A stretch of DNA of 64,000 nt from Conchiformibius kuhniae DSM 17694 (GCF_000428785.1 NZ_AUAP01000012.1:1-64000); one strand, 5' to 3'; positions 39,193-48,989 are shown, counted from the first letter of the stretch. The notes: generated by a model not told the origin, from the letters alone. Made by a program: numbers and translations.

Positions 39193-40314
39193 ATGAAAGT
39201 AGGATTTGTCGGTTGGCGCGGCATGGTCGGTTCGGTGCTGATGCAGCGTATGCGCGAAGAAAACGATTTCGCCCATATTCCGCAGGCGTTTTTCTTTACC
39301 ACTTCCAATGTGGGCGGCGCTGCCCCCGATTTCGGTCAGGACGAAAAAACGCTGCTGGACGCCAACGATGTGGCGCGTTTGGCGGAAATGGACATTATCG
39401 TTACTTGTCAGGGCGGCGATTACACCAAGTCGGTGTTCCGTCCTTTGCGCGAAAGCGGTTGGCAGGGTTATTGGATTGATGCGGCTTCGTCTTTGCGTAT
39501 GGACGATGATGCGGTAATTATTCTCGACCCGGTGAACCGTCATGTGATTGACGCGGGTTTGCAAAACGGCATCAAAAACTACATCGGCGGCAACTGCACG
39601 GTGTCGCTGATGCTGATGGCGTTGGGCGGTTTGTTTCAAAACGGTTTGGTGGAATGGGCGTCCAGCATGACCTATCAGGCGGCTTCGGGCGCGGGCGCGA
39701 AAAATATGCGCGAATTGTTGTGCGGCATGGGCGCGATTCACCAAACCGTTGCCGCCGAGCTGGCCGACCCTGCGGGCGCGATTTTGGAGATTGACCGCAA
39801 GGTGGCGGATTTTCTCCGCAGCGATGAGTATCCGAAACAGCATTTCGGCGTGCCGCTTGCCGGCAGCCTGATTCCGTGGATTGACGCGGATTTGGGCAAT
39901 GGTCAATCCAAAGAAGAATGGAAAGGCGGCGTGGAAACCAATAAGATTTTGGCTTCCAAACAAGAGGTTGTGGTGGAAGGTTTGTGCATCCGCACCGGCG
40001 CGATGCGTTGCCACAGCCAAGCCATCACGCTGAAACTGAAACAGGATTTGCCGGTAAACGAAATCGAGTCGCTGCTGGCGGGCGCAAACGATTGGGTGAA
40101 AGTCGTCCCGAACAACAAGGAAGCCAGCATGCACGAGCTGACCCCCGCCGCCGTTACCGGCACGCTCACCGTTCCCGTAGGGCGCATCCGCAAGCTGGCG
40201 ATGGGCGGCGAGTACATTAGCGCGTTTACGGTGGGCGACCAGCTTTTGTGGGGCGCCGCCGAGCCGTTGCGGCGGATGTTGCGGATTATTTTGGGCAATC
40301 TGCCGCAAAGCTGA
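39193..40314 (+). CDS. asd: Aspartate-semialdehyde dehydrogenase
   Basis: 373 residues from ATG 39193. The frame is open much further upstream, but homologues begin [20 protein letters not shown], the NADP-binding glycine loop. The enzyme reduces aspartyl phosphate to the semialdehyde for lysine/diaminopimelate, threonine and methionine. The catalytic Cys is in [13 protein letters not shown] (about residue 136), and the acid/base His is in [14 protein letters not shown]. Length fits the Gram-negative type. No lysine riboswitch was seen upstream. Confidence 0.96.
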   Translation: MKVGFVGWRGMVGSVLMQRMREENDFAHIPQAFFFTTSNVGGAAPDFGQDEKTLLDANDVARLAEMDIIVTCQGGDYTKSVFRPLRESGWQGYWIDAASSLRMDDDAVIILDPVNRHVIDAGLQNGIKNYIGGNCTVSLMLMALGGLFQNGLVEWASSMTYQAASGAGAKNMRELLCGMGAIHQTVAAELADPAGAILEIDRKVADFLRSDEYPKQHFGVPLAGSLIPWIDADLGNGQSKEEWKGGVETNKILASKQEVVVEGLCIRTGAMRCHSQAITLKLKQDLPVNEIESLLAGANDWVKVVPNNKEASMHELTPAAVTGTLTVPVGRIRKLAMGGEYISAFTVGDQLLWGAAEPLRRMLRIILGNLPQS

Positions 40315-40328
40315 TGCCCGCCGTCAAA

Positions 40329-40362
40329 CAACCCGCCGTATCGCACAGCATACGGCGGGTTG
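40329..40362. terminator. Bidirectional hairpin between asd and the roadblock gene
   Basis: CAACCCGCCGTAT and ATACGGCGGGTTG form a 13-bp perfect stem with an 8-base loop between convergent genes. The T-run on the plus side is poor. Confidence 0.65.
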
Positions 40363-40382
40363 CTTGCTGATGCGCCACCAAA

Positions 40383-40748
40383 CTACACCACCATCGCTTC
40401 CGCACAAAACATGGCATTGCGGCAGATGGACAAATTTGCCGTTTTCCGGTCGATGATGATGTAAATAAACATATTCTCACGCTGCGAACAGGGGCAGAGC
40501 AGGTGGTATTGCTGTTTCAGGCTGATGAGAATGTCGCGCAGGGCATCGTCCCGATGCAGCATGCTGACGGTTCGCTGCTGGGCGCGGATGATGTTCGTTC
40601 CGCCCGCCATCACGATTTCCAAATCGGTATTGTTGCCCGAACCTTCCGAAGCCGCCATAATCATGCCGCTTTCATAATCCACCACCGCCGCCGCCAGCAC
40701 GCCTTTCACCGCCACCAACGCATCGGTCAATTCTTGCAGGTTTTTCAC
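40383..40748 (-). CDS. Roadblock/LC7-domain protein
   Basis: A 121-residue protein. The fold is suggested by LTDALVAVKGVLAAAVVDYESGMIMAASEG at the start and the later alternating strands and helices, as in MglB-type roadblock proteins, which act as dimers on small GTPases. No MglA-like GTPase is nearby. Three Cys near the C-terminal half (LLCPCSQ and NAMFCAE) are notable. I start at GTG 40748 with GGAAG six bases upstream. The frame is open to 40904, but that part does not look like protein. Confidence 0.72.
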   Translation of the reverse strand: MKNLQELTDALVAVKGVLAAAVVDYESGMIMAASEGSGNNTDLEIVMAGGTNIIRAQQRTVSMLHRDDALRDILISLKQQYHLLCPCSQRENMFIYIIIDRKTANLSICRNAMFCAEAMVV

Positions 40749-41468
40749 ACCTTCTTCCTTTCTGCAACTGCACACATCTGCCACCGCCGATTGCTTGCCT
40801 GACTGCCCTGCCCGCACCCCGTTGATGCGGTTTGTTTTGTGTATCCGCAAAGCCAAGCCCATCGGCGGAATGATTTTCGGTTTTTCCGTTGCCACGCACG
40901 GCACAAGGGCGCTGCCCCGATTTACCTGTTTTGCCTGCCATCACCCGCAACGGGGCAAACCGAAAAAATTTTGATGAAAAATGGCGGGGCATTTTCGCTG
41001 AAAACATTTTTGTTGAAAACCGCATTTTGCACAGAATTTGTTCTAACGCATATTTATGGCAGAGCGCGTTTGTTTTTTACGCCGACACCGAACGGCGGCG
41101 CGGCAAACGGCATATACGATACGGTTTTGTTCCGTTTATTGTCATTTATGACACCTGTCCGGCACCAAAGCACGGCGCGGCACACGCACCCCGAAATCAC
41201 ACCACCCGAATAATCATTCCATAAAAAACAAATAGATTGTTTGCAATAAGAAGTGTGAAAATGCCCGAATTGCCCGCCAAACGGCGTGCCAAAACCCCGC
41301 CGCCGGACGCATGGAGATGCGCCAAGCACCTGCCGTGCCACGCATGGGCGCACCGCCTTATGATTAACAAAACCTATCACCCCGACACACCGCCCCAACC
41401 CCGCACAAAAAACCAAGCATTTGAACAGCATCGGCTATAATCCGCCCTTTTCACAACAGGAAATTCTT
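40749..41468. other. Long intergenic region upstream of the NRAMP-type gene
   Basis: About 720 bases without a convincing gene. Short frames exist but lack ribosome sites or family features. The middle is AT-rich. CGAATAATCATTCCA (41207-41221) resembles a Fur half-site. TATAAT at 41436-41441, about 30 bases before the ATG, is a likely -10. The size would fit an untested small RNA or a long regulated leader. Confidence 0.45.
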
Positions 41469-42722
41469 ATGGACACCCAACAACAAACCACACGCTGGCG
41501 GCAGCGTTTTCAGGCGATGGGGCCGGGCATCATGATGGCGTCGGCGGCGGTGGGCGGCTCGCACATCATCGCCTCCACCCAAGCGGGCGCACTCTACGGC
41601 TGGCAGCTTGCCTTGATTATCGTGCTGGCCAACCTGTTCAAATACCCGTTTTTCCGCTTTGCCCCGCAATACACACTGGCAACGGGCAAAAGCCTGCTGG
41701 AAGGCTATGCCGAACAAAACCGACTGTATTTGTGGCTGTTTTTCCTGCTCAACCTGTTTGCTACCGTGATTAACACGGCGGCGGTGGCGATGCTGTGCGC
41801 GGCGATTTTGAATTTCGTGCTGCCCGCCACCCTGACGGTGAACACCTTGGCAGGGCTGGTGTTGGCAACCTCAGTCGCCCTGCTGCTGCTCGCGCCCTAC
41901 CGCACGGTGGACAACGTTTCCAAAATCATCATGATTAGCCTGACCTTAACCACCGGCGCGGCGGTGCTTGCGGCGGCCGCCAACGGCAACGGCACACCCG
42001 CAGCCGATTTTGTCGCGCCCAGCCCATGGAACATGGCATCACTGGCATTCATTGTCGCACTGATGGGCTGGATGCCCGCACCGATTGAAATTTCCGTCAT
42101 CAACTCGCTGTGGGTGTCTGCCAAACGCACCTTGAGCAAAGTCCGCTACGAAGACGGCTTGTTCGACTTCAATGTGGGCTACATCGGCACAGCATTGTTG
42201 GCATTGGTGTTTTTGGCATTGGGCGCATTGGTGCAATACGGCACGGGTACGGAAGTGAAAACGGCGGGCGGCGCCTACATCGGGCAACTGATTGACATGT
42301 ACGCCGCCACCATCGGCGAATGGTCGCGCTGGCTGGTGGCGTTTATCGCCTTTGCCTGCATGTACGGCACCACGCTCACCGTGATTGACGGCTACTCGCG
42401 CAGCAATATGGAAGCCCTGCGCCTGATTGCGGGCTGGCACAAAACCTCCAACCGCATGCTGACGGCGTGGATTGCCTTTGCCGCACTGTCGGGATTGGGC
42501 GTGATTGTGTTTTTCAAAGGCGCGGTGATGGCGATGCTGAAATTTGCCATGATTGCTTCGTTTGTGAGTACGCCCGTGTTTGCGTGGCTGAACCTGACTT
42601 TGGTGCGGCAGGGCGGCGAACACGCGCCCAAACCTTGGCTGATGGCGTTGGCGTGGTTGGGTTTGGCGTATTTGAGCGGATTTGCGGTGCTGTTTTTGTT
42701 GCAGCAAACGGGTGTTTTATAG
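41469..42722 (+). CDS. Divergent NRAMP-family transporter
   Basis: 417 residues from ATG 41469 (ACAGGAAATTCTT in front), with about 11 hydrophobic segments of the NRAMP fold. Helix 1 begins MGPGIMMASAAVGGSHIIASTQAG, as in NRAMP, but the canonical DPGN metal motif is replaced by AAVGGSH. In helix 6 the MPH motif is replaced by WMPAPIE. The Asp, Asn and His metal ligands are therefore lost, so the cargo is probably not Mn or Fe handled in the usual way; NRAMP-related Mg transporters or another solute are options. A repeat element begins two bases after the stop. Confidence 0.85.
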   Translation: MDTQQQTTRWRQRFQAMGPGIMMASAAVGGSHIIASTQAGALYGWQLALIIVLANLFKYPFFRFAPQYTLATGKSLLEGYAEQNRLYLWLFFLLNLFATVINTAAVAMLCAAILNFVLPATLTVNTLAGLVLATSVALLLLAPYRTVDNVSKIIMISLTLTTGAAVLAAAANGNGTPAADFVAPSPWNMASLAFIVALMGWMPAPIEISVINSLWVSAKRTLSKVRYEDGLFDFNVGYIGTALLALVFLALGALVQYGTGTEVKTAGGAYIGQLIDMYAATIGEWSRWLVAFIAFACMYGTTLTVIDGYSRSNMEALRLIAGWHKTSNRMLTAWIAFAALSGLGVIVFFKGAVMAMLKFAMIASFVSTPVFAWLNLTLVRQGGEHAPKPWLMALAWLGLAYLSGFAVLFLLQQTGVL

Positions 42723-42723
42723 T

Positions 42724-42924
42724 TAGGGCACGCCATCAATTGACCGATACAACCCTGTACCGTCATTCCCGCGAATGCGGGAATCCAAGTCGAAGCGCAA
42801 CAAACTCTGATAAAATATCGCTTGCAGGTCATCAGACGGTGGATTCCCGCCTACGCGGGAATGACGGCGTATTTTTATATTATACTGATTTTCAGTAGAA
42901 AAATTTAAATGATGACACACCCCA
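42724..42924. repeat. MITE-like element, copy 5 (best long form)
   Basis: Left end TAGGGCACGCCATCAATTG, two intact palindromes (ATTCCCGCGAATGCGGGAAT and ATTCCCGCCTACGCGGGAAT) around a core of about 75 bases, then an AT-rich arm ending ATGATGACACACCCCA. Confidence 0.82.
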
Positions 42925-42991
42925 TGTTCTTTCATTTTCATACGGCACCGGTTTGCCTTGTATAGAAAACAAATCACATCAACCACATACA

Positions 42992-44659
42992 TCAAAACAA
43001 ATGGCAGGTGCCGTCCGTTTCGCAATTGGCGCGGCGGTAAAGCCGAATCAGCCGCATGGTGGAAGCATCGTGCGGCTGCGCCGCCAAAGTGCCGTTCAGC
43101 TCCGCCAACACCGTTCCTGCCAACTGCTTACCCAATTCCACTCCCCATTGGTCGAAGCTGTTGATGCCCCACACCACGCCTTGCACAAACACCTTGTGTT
43201 CGTACAGCGCCACCAGCGAGCCCATATTCAACGGGTCGATTTTGTCCAGCAAAATCATATTAGTGGGGCGGTTGCCCGAAAAGACTTTGTGCGGCACCAG
43301 CGCATCGGCTGCCGCTTCGTCCATGCCTTGCGCCAACAGCTCCGCCCGTGCTTCGGCGGCGGTTTTGCCGCGCATAAACGCTTCGGCTTGGGCAAACACA
43401 TTGCTGAGCAAAATCTCGTGGTGTCCGGGCAGGTTGCCCTGCTTGTCCAGCGACACAATCAAATCGGCAGGTGTCAGGTGCGTGCCTTGATGCAGCAGTT
43501 GGAAAAAAGCGTGCTGCCCGTTGATGCCCGTTTCGCCCCACACAATCGGGCCGGTGGCATATCCGGCAAGCGTGCCGTCTTTGCGCGTTTGCTTGCCGTT
43601 GGACTCCATGTCCAACTGCTGGATAAATTTGGGAAAACGGTGCAAAAGCTGGTCGTAGGGCGCAATCAGGTGCGTGGACGCGCCGTAAAAATTGATGTAC
43701 CAGATGCCCAGCATCGCCAACACCACAGGCATATTGCGCGCCAAAGGCGCACAGGCGAAATGTTCGTCCATCAGTTGCGCCCCTTCCAGCATTTTGACGA
43801 AGTTGTCTTCGCCCAAATACAGCATAATCGGCAAGCCGATGGCAGACCACAGGCTGTAGCGTCCGCCCACCCAATCCCAAAATTCAAACATGTGCGCGGT
43901 GTCGATGCCGAACGCCGCCACCGCTTCATGGTTGGTGGACACGGCAACAAAATGTTTGGCAATGTCTGCCTCCCCCGCCCCGCGCAAAAACCATTCGCGG
44001 GCGGTTTTGGCATTGGTGAGGGTTTCCTGCGTGGTGAAGGTTTTGGAGGCAATCACAAACAGGGTGGTGGCGGGGTGGACTTTTGCCAGCACGCCCGCCA
44101 ACTGCATGCCGTCCACATTGGAAACAAAGTGCATGTTCAAGCGCGGATGTCCGTAGGGCTTGAGCGCGGAACACATCATCAGGGGGCCCAAATCCGAGCC
44201 GCCGATGCCGATATTGACCACATCGGTAATCACCTGACCGGTATGCCCCAGCCACTGCCCGCTCCGCACGGCATGGGCAAAACGCCCCATTTTCGCCAGC
44301 ACCGCGTGAATTTTCGGCATCACGTTTTCGCCGTCCGTGCAAACGGGCGCATCGCCGCGCCGGCGCAATGCGGTGTGCAGGGCGGCGCGTTGTTCGGTGG
44401 TGTTGATTTTTTCGCCGCCAAACATCGCCGCCCTTTGTTCCGGCACGCCGCTTTGTTCCGCCAACTCGGTCAAATGGCGCAGAATCGTGTCGTTAATGCG
44501 GTTTTTGGCAAAATCCAAGTGAATCCCGCCCACGTCCAGCCAATAACGCTCGGCGCGCTGCGGGTCTTGCGCGAACCAATCGCGCATGTGCGTGCGGCAA
44601 GTTTCGCGGTAATCCTGCGCCAACTGCTGCCACGCGGGCAAATCGGTGGGGTGGGACAT
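42992..44659 (-). CDS. pgi: Glucose-6-phosphate isomerase
   Basis: 555 residues from ATG 44659 (CAGGAAAATGCC in front). The enzyme interconverts glucose-6-P and fructose-6-P. Both family signatures are present: [17 protein letters not shown] (about residues 150-166) and the C-terminal [17 protein letters not shown]. The phosphate-binding [16 protein letters not shown] and the catalytic Glu region [14 protein letters not shown] are also clear. Unlike Neisseria, where pgi sits with zwf and glk in one cluster, pgi and zwf here are about 3 kb apart with unrelated genes between. Confidence 0.97.
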   Translation of the reverse strand: MSHPTDLPAWQQLAQDYRETCRTHMRDWFAQDPQRAERYWLDVGGIHLDFAKNRINDTILRHLTELAEQSGVPEQRAAMFGGEKINTTEQRAALHTALRRRGDAPVCTDGENVMPKIHAVLAKMGRFAHAVRSGQWLGHTGQVITDVVNIGIGGSDLGPLMMCSALKPYGHPRLNMHFVSNVDGMQLAGVLAKVHPATTLFVIASKTFTTQETLTNAKTAREWFLRGAGEADIAKHFVAVSTNHEAVAAFGIDTAHMFEFWDWVGGRYSLWSAIGLPIMLYLGEDNFVKMLEGAQLMDEHFACAPLARNMPVVLAMLGIWYINFYGASTHLIAPYDQLLHRFPKFIQQLDMESNGKQTRKDGTLAGYATGPIVWGETGINGQHAFFQLLHQGTHLTPADLIVSLDKQGNLPGHHEILLSNVFAQAEAFMRGKTAAEARAELLAQGMDEAAADALVPHKVFSGNRPTNMILLDKIDPLNMGSLVALYEHKVFVQGVVWGINSFDQWGVELGKQLAGTVLAELNGTLAAQPHDASTMRLIRLYRRANCETDGTCHLF

Positions 44660-44723
44660 GGCATTTTCCTGACAAAAATATAAGGACATACACTATAATC
44701 GCGCTTTTTCGGAATGTAAACCC

Positions 44724-44939
44724 ATGTGGCATATTGTGCTGATTGGCTATGTTTTCACCACCATGATGTTTGCACTGGCGCAGCCGGGCATTGCCAGAAA
44801 ACTGATTTATTTGATGTTTTTCACCGTTTTGCCAACGGTGTTTTCGGTGTGGGTGGCACTGGTGCGCCGCCGCAACCGCTTGATGAAGCTGGAAGATGCG
44901 CGACAAAATACCGAAAATCGGGAAAATCGGGCGCAATAG
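44724..44939 (+). CDS. Small two-helix membrane protein
   Basis: 71 residues: two hydrophobic helices (about 3-20 and 25-47) followed by a basic, then mixed-charge tail (RRRNRLMKLEDARQNTENR). No motif that I know. TATAAT at 44694-44699 lies about 25 bases upstream. It is divergent from pgi and is followed by a terminator. The clean topology and own promoter make it a likely real gene, but its role is unknown. Confidence 0.65.
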   Translation: MWHIVLIGYVFTTMMFALAQPGIARKLIYLMFFTVLPTVFSVWVALVRRRNRLMKLEDARQNTENRENRAQ

Positions 44940-44949
44940 AACGGAAAAC

Positions 44950-44973
44950 AAGCCCTGACAACCGTCAGGGCTT
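44950..44973 (-). terminator. Terminator between the small membrane protein and tRNA-Lys
   Basis: AAGCCCTGAC-AACC-GTCAGGGCTT; on the minus strand it is followed by GTTTT, so it serves the tRNA. It may also stop the plus-strand gene. Confidence 0.8.
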
Positions 44974-44981
44974 GCTGTGTT

Positions 44982-45057
44982 TGGTGGGTCGTGAGCGATT
45001 CGAACGCTCGACCAACGGATTAAAAGTCCGCTGCTCTACCGACTGAGCTAACGACCC
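44982..45057 (-). tRNA. tRNA-Lys (anticodon TTT)
   Basis: Minus strand: acceptor GGGTCGT pairs with ACGACCC and an encoded CCA follows. The D-arm contains AGCTCAGTCGGTAGAGC, the anticodon loop reads CTTTTAA, and the T-arm contains GTTCGAATC. The total of 76 bases is standard. Confidence 0.98.
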
Positions 45058-45138
45058 GCGAAAAAGTAAATTCTAGTCTTTCGCGGCAAAAATGTCAATA
45101 CCCGCTCGACAAAAACCGCCAAGCATCTGTTTGAAAAA

Positions 45139-45786
45139 TCAAAACAGGGCGTCGATGGCTTCGGTTTGGCGGTTGTTTTGCGCGGGACGGACGGGGGTGA
45201 GTTCACGCTCGCCCGAAGAAGCTTGGCTTTGGCGGGACGGACGGCTGTTGCCCGAATCGCTGTTGCGGTTGCGCGGCGGCAGGGGGCGTTCGCGCGGCAC
45301 ATTGACCGGCTCGAGCGCAACTTCGCCGCCGGTGTTTTGGCTGCGTTGCGAACGTGTGTTTTGTGCCGCTTCGGCGTTGGCGGTTTCGCGGGGCGGGCGC
45401 TTCGGACGCGGTTTGCGCGGCACCTGCTGCCCGCCGGTGAGGGCGCGGGTATTGACGGGCGGCAGCGCGGCAGCCGAGTCGGCATTGAGCGCGCTGGCGG
45501 CGGCTTCGGCTTCTTTGCGGCGGTCGGGGTCGGCCGGCGCGGAGGCGGCTTCAGCACCCGGATTGGCGGTGGCAACGGTTACCGGACGGCCGTCCGGCGA
45601 CATCGCCTCCACCGGCGCGGCCGATGCGCCGTTTTCCTGCTGCACGATGGCCGCCGTACGCTTGGGCGTGCGGGTAACTTCAAAATAAACCAAAGCCATC
45701 AACGCACTGACAATAAGCGTCCCCAATGCCAGCAATCCGAGCAGGATGTTGCCGAAGGTGAATTTGGAATTGGTGTGGTTCGACAT
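45139..45786 (-). CDS. Single-pass membrane protein with proline/arginine-rich periplasmic tail
   Basis: 215 residues. One transmembrane helix lies at about residues 11-35 (FGNILLGLLALGTLIVSALMALVYF), with a short cytoplasmic N-terminus. The rest is low-complexity, rich in Pro, Arg, Ala, Gln and Ser (PRKPRPKRPPRETANAE; RPLPPRNRNSDSGNSR), and is probably disordered. The layout resembles FtsN-type or cell-wall-binding proteins, but no SPOR domain is present. It lies next to tRNA-Lys, with dolP 82 bases upstream on the same strand. Function unknown. Confidence 0.75.
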   Translation of the reverse strand: MSNHTNSKFTFGNILLGLLALGTLIVSALMALVYFEVTRTPKRTAAIVQQENGASAAPVEAMSPDGRPVTVATANPGAEAASAPADPDRRKEAEAAASALNADSAAALPPVNTRALTGGQQVPRKPRPKRPPRETANAEAAQNTRSQRSQNTGGEVALEPVNVPRERPLPPRNRNSDSGNSRPSRQSQASSGERELTPVRPAQNNRQTEAIDALF

Positions 45787-45868
45787 AAAATTTCCGTTCA
45801 GACCGTGCCGTAACCGTTTGCCCGCCCGATGCCCGCGCCAAAGGCGGCAAAGGGACGGCGCACGGCGG

Positions 45869-46480
45869 TCAATAAGGCGATTCGGTATAGTTTTCGTACA
45901 GGGTAACCACGCTGATGACGCCCGGCGTGGTGCTGACGCGCTGGTTCACCGCAGCCTGCTGCTCGGGGCTGAGCATGCCCATCACATAGGTTACGCCCGC
46001 ATAAGTTACCACCTTGACGTGTCCGGGATAAACGCCCTGCACGTTCAACAAATTGGCGCGAACCCGTGCGGTAATCGAAGTATCGTTGCTGATGTCGGCG
46101 GCGGTGCGGGCGGTGGTGGCGACATTGATGTGGTTGTACACGGCGGCGGCGCTGCGCTCGGCACGGGCGATGCGCTCGACCGTTTGACGGTCTGCCTGCG
46201 TTGCCACCTGACCGAGCAGCAGCAGACGGCGGTTGTAGCTGACCACCGACACCGAAGGCTTGAACCCGCCGTAGCTGTTGCGGCGCAAAATCGCCTGCGC
46301 CTTGCTTTTCACATGCAGTTCCATCACTTGGTCGTCGGCCTGCGAGCCTGCCGAACGCCGGTCGGTAATTGAAGAAGCGGCCAGCCCGCCGCCGATAAGG
46401 GCTGCGGCACAACCGCTCAGGCCGGCCGCGACCAAAGTCGCCAAAATAGCGGTTTGCAAACCTGTTTTCCACGGTCTCAT
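45869..46480 (-). CDS. dolP: BON-domain outer-membrane lipoprotein (DolP/YraP, GNA2091-like)
   Basis: 203 residues with signal peptide and lipobox LSGC (Cys24). Two BON domains follow: one with FKPSVSVVSYNRRLLLLGQVATQADRQ (about residues 73-100) and one with NVQGVYPGHVKVVTYAGVTYVMGMLSPEQQ. DolP binds anionic phospholipids and supports outer-membrane integrity; the meningococcal homologue is the vaccine antigen GNA2091. AAGGAG precedes the ATG. In Neisseria and E. coli it often follows diaA/yraN genes, which are absent here. Confidence 0.92.
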   Translation of the reverse strand: MRPWKTGLQTAILATLVAAGLSGCAAALIGGGLAASSITDRRSAGSQADDQVMELHVKSKAQAILRRNSYGGFKPSVSVVSYNRRLLLLGQVATQADRQTVERIARAERSAAAVYNHINVATTARTAADISNDTSITARVRANLLNVQGVYPGHVKVVTYAGVTYVMGMLSPEQQAAVNQRVSTTPGVISVVTLYENYTESPY

Positions 46481-46756
46481 GCGGGAGACTCCTTATATTT
46501 GGTTGGGGAGTGGTTAAAGACAAAAACGGGCGGCAACGCCCGACCGCTTCGATTTTAACGTTTTTTGGCAGTCTATGCACATGATTTCTGCCATTTGTCC
46601 GTTTGCAAGACGCGTTTGCGGCGCGGATTTCGCCCCAAACGGTTTATTTTTTCTCTCAAGGGCGACATTTGCGGTAAAATAAGCCGCTTTTGCCCGACCG
46701 TTTAGCCGAGCGCGGGCAAACTGTTCCGTTTAACCCGACCGGAGAAGCATCGCCTT

Positions 46757-47527
46757 ATGGATTTTGTTGTCAATTGGTTTGCCGAAACCTTCCCGCGCCT
46801 GTACGAATACCGCCTGATGTTCGTCTTCGGCGCACTCACCACACTGGGCATCACGGTGGCATCGGTGTTCGGCGGCACGGTATTGGGGCTGTTTGGCGCA
46901 CTGGCGCGGATTGCCCGCACCGAAAAAGGCGGCCCCGCCCTGCGCGCGGGCGCGTGGCTGCTGCGGACGCTGTCGGGCATCTACGTTACCCTGTTTCGCG
47001 GCACGCCCCTGTTCGTACAAATTTTTATCTGGTATTTCGTTTGGCTCGCCGCCCTGATACACCCCAACCACGGCTTGCTGATTAGCGGCGATTTGGCATC
47101 GGAGCTGCGGCGCAACCACGGCGCACTGATTGCGGGCGTATTGGCACTCACCGTCAATGCTGGCGCCTACATTACCGAAATCATCCGCGCCGGCATTCAG
47201 TCCATCGACAAAGGACAAATGGAAGCGGCGCGTTCTTTGGGTTTGAGCTACGCCCAAGCCATGCGTTACGTGATTCTGCCGCAAGCCCTGCGGCGCATGC
47301 TGCCGCCCTTTGCCAACGAATTCATCACCCTGCTCAAAGACAGCTCCCTGCTCTCGGCGATTGCGGTGGCGGAGCTGGCATACGTGCAAAGAACCATTTC
47401 CGGACGCTATTCCGTGTATGACGAACCGCTTTATGCCGTTGCCCTGATTTATCTGCTGCTCACCATGCTGCTGGGCTGGCTGTTTGCCGTATTGGAGAAA
47501 AAATACGGCATGAAACAGCATCATTAG
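46757..47527 (+). CDS. Amino-acid ABC transporter permease
   Basis: 256 residues, inner-membrane permease of the HisM/GlnP type. About five helices are seen. The N-terminal GALTTLGITVASVFGG and FRGTPLFVQIFIWYF, and the coupling-helix segment EAARSLGLSYAQAMRYVILPQALRRMLPPFANEFITLLKDSS, are family signatures for polar amino-acid uptake. The binding protein and ATPase genes are not adjacent, so this is an orphan permease here. GGAGAAG lies upstream. Its TAG stop is supplied by the repeat element that follows. Confidence 0.92.
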   Translation: MDFVVNWFAETFPRLYEYRLMFVFGALTTLGITVASVFGGTVLGLFGALARIARTEKGGPALRAGAWLLRTLSGIYVTLFRGTPLFVQIFIWYFVWLAALIHPNHGLLISGDLASELRRNHGALIAGVLALTVNAGAYITEIIRAGIQSIDKGQMEAARSLGLSYAQAMRYVILPQALRRMLPPFANEFITLLKDSSLLSAIAVAELAYVQRTISGRYSVYDEPLYAVALIYLLLTMLLGWLFAVLEKKYGMKQHH

Positions 47528-47624
47528 GGCGTGTCATCAATCGACTGAAAAACACGGCACCGTCATTCCCGCCCACGCGGGAATGACGGTATTTGCTTTT
47601 CCGGTCAATTGACGACACACCCTA
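47525..47624. repeat. MITE-like element, copy 6 (short form, clean TA borders)
   Basis: TAGGGCGTGTCATCAATCG on the left, one palindrome (ATTCCCGCCCACGCGGGAAT), and GACGACACACCCTA on the right. Removing it while keeping one TA leaves CATCATTAAAACGG, which would end both flanking convergent genes with TAA. Confidence 0.85.
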
Positions 47625-48989
47625 AAACGGCAGCCACACATCGCCGTTACGCGCGGTCAGCGCATCGGCTGCCGCCGCGCCCCAACTGCCGACAGGATAA
47701 ATCTGCGGAGCGGGCGCGGACGGCTCCTGCCAACGCGCCAATATCGGCGTTGCCCATGCCCACGCCGCTTCCAGCTCATCGCGGCGGTTGAACAATGCCA
47801 AACGTCCGCCAATCACCTCCAGCAGCAGGGTTTCATAGGCTTCCATGCGCCGTTCGGGCGACTGCGCCGCCAAGTCCAACACCATTTCACCCGTTTGCCC
47901 GCCGCCTGCCGCCACACGCAGGGAAACCGTTTCATCGGGTTGCAGCGACACGGTCAAACGGTTGGCACTTTGCCCGAACAGGGCGGCGGCGGGTTTGAAA
48001 TCCACCACGATTTGCGCCAATTTTTGCGCCATGCACTTGCCGCTACGCAGGTAAAACGGCACGCCCGCCCAACGCGGACTGTCCGACACCACCTGTACGG
48101 CGGCAAAGGTTTCCGTGCGGCTGTCGGGAGCAACGGACGGCTCGGCGGTGTAGCCCGCATATTGTCCGCGCACGGCATAAATGTCTGCCTCGTGCGGCCG
48201 GTAAATCCGCAAACTGTTTAAAAACGCCAGCTTGGCATCGCGCACCGCATCGGCATCAGACGAAGCGGGACGCTCCATCGCGGTAAAGCACAGCATTTGC
48301 AGCAAATGGTTCTGCACCATGTCGCGCAACGCGCCCGTACGGTCGTAAAACGCGCCGCGCGTCCCCACGCCCAGCGTTTCCGCCACCGTGATTTGCACGG
48401 AACGGACACAGCCACTGTGCCAAACGGGTTCGAAAAACAGATTGTCAAAACGCAGGGGCAGCAGGCTTTGCAAAGCGGGTTTGCCCAAATAGTGGTCGAT
48501 GCGGTAAATCTGCGCTTCAGGGAAATATCTGCCCACTTCCGCATTGATGTGGCGGGACGATGCCAAGTCGTGCCCCAAGGGCTTTTCCAGCACCACCCGC
48601 GCCCTGCTCAGCCCCGCTTGCGCCAAGCCGCGACAAACGGGGACGAACAAATCGGGCGCGGTGGAAAGATAGGCTATCGGCTGCACATCGGGGCGCACGG
48701 TTTGCGCCAATGCGGAAAACGCGTCTGTTTGCGACAAATCGGCGCTGATGTAATGCACGCGCCGCAAAAAAGCGTCCCAAGCGTGTCCGTCTTCGCGGGC
48801 AAGGGTTTCGTTCAGGCGTTGGCGGAAGCTGTGGTCGTTGCCCGCGCTGCGCCCGATGCCGATAATCCGCGCATCGGGGTGGAGCAGCCCGTGCGCGTGG
48901 GCGCGGTACAGTGCGGGAAACAGTTTGCGCAATGCCAAATCGCCGCTCGCGCCAAACAGCAGCAAATCAAAGTCGGGACGGGGAAGCAT
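47622..48989 (-). CDS. zwf: Glucose-6-phosphate 1-dehydrogenase
   Basis: 455 residues. The first enzyme of the pentose phosphate and Entner-Doudoroff routes, it oxidises glucose-6-P with NAD(P). LLLFGASGDLALRKLFPALY is the coenzyme-binding start. The active-site signature is IYRIDHYLGKPALQ (about residues 171-184). It is somewhat shorter than E. coli Zwf (491). AGGAAA precedes the ATG. The usual partner pgl is not adjacent. The TAG stop belongs to the repeat element shared with the ABC permease gene. Confidence 0.95.
   Translation of the reverse strand: MLPRPDFDLLLFGASGDLALRKLFPALYRAHAHGLLHPDARIIGIGRSAGNDHSFRQRLNETLAREDGHAWDAFLRRVHYISADLSQTDAFSALAQTVRPDVQPIAYLSTAPDLFVPVCRGLAQAGLSRARVVLEKPLGHDLASSRHINAEVGRYFPEAQIYRIDHYLGKPALQSLLPLRFDNLFFEPVWHSGCVRSVQITVAETLGVGTRGAFYDRTGALRDMVQNHLLQMLCFTAMERPASSDADAVRDAKLAFLNSLRIYRPHEADIYAVRGQYAGYTAEPSVAPDSRTETFAAVQVVSDSPRWAGVPFYLRSGKCMAQKLAQIVVDFKPAAALFGQSANRLTVSLQPDETVSLRVAAGGGQTGEMVLDLAAQSPERRMEAYETLLLEVIGGRLALFNRRDELEAAWAWATPILARWQEPSAPAPQIYPVGSWGAAAADALTARNGDVWLPF

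Noticed and set aside
40749..40904. Longer N-terminus of the roadblock protein
   Set aside because: The added residues look random and basic, while GTG 40748 has a good ribosome site and the domain begins right after it.
41237..41440. 67-codon frame upstream of the NRAMP-type gene
   Set aside because: No ribosome site and no hydrophobic or motif pattern; it runs up to the likely promoter.
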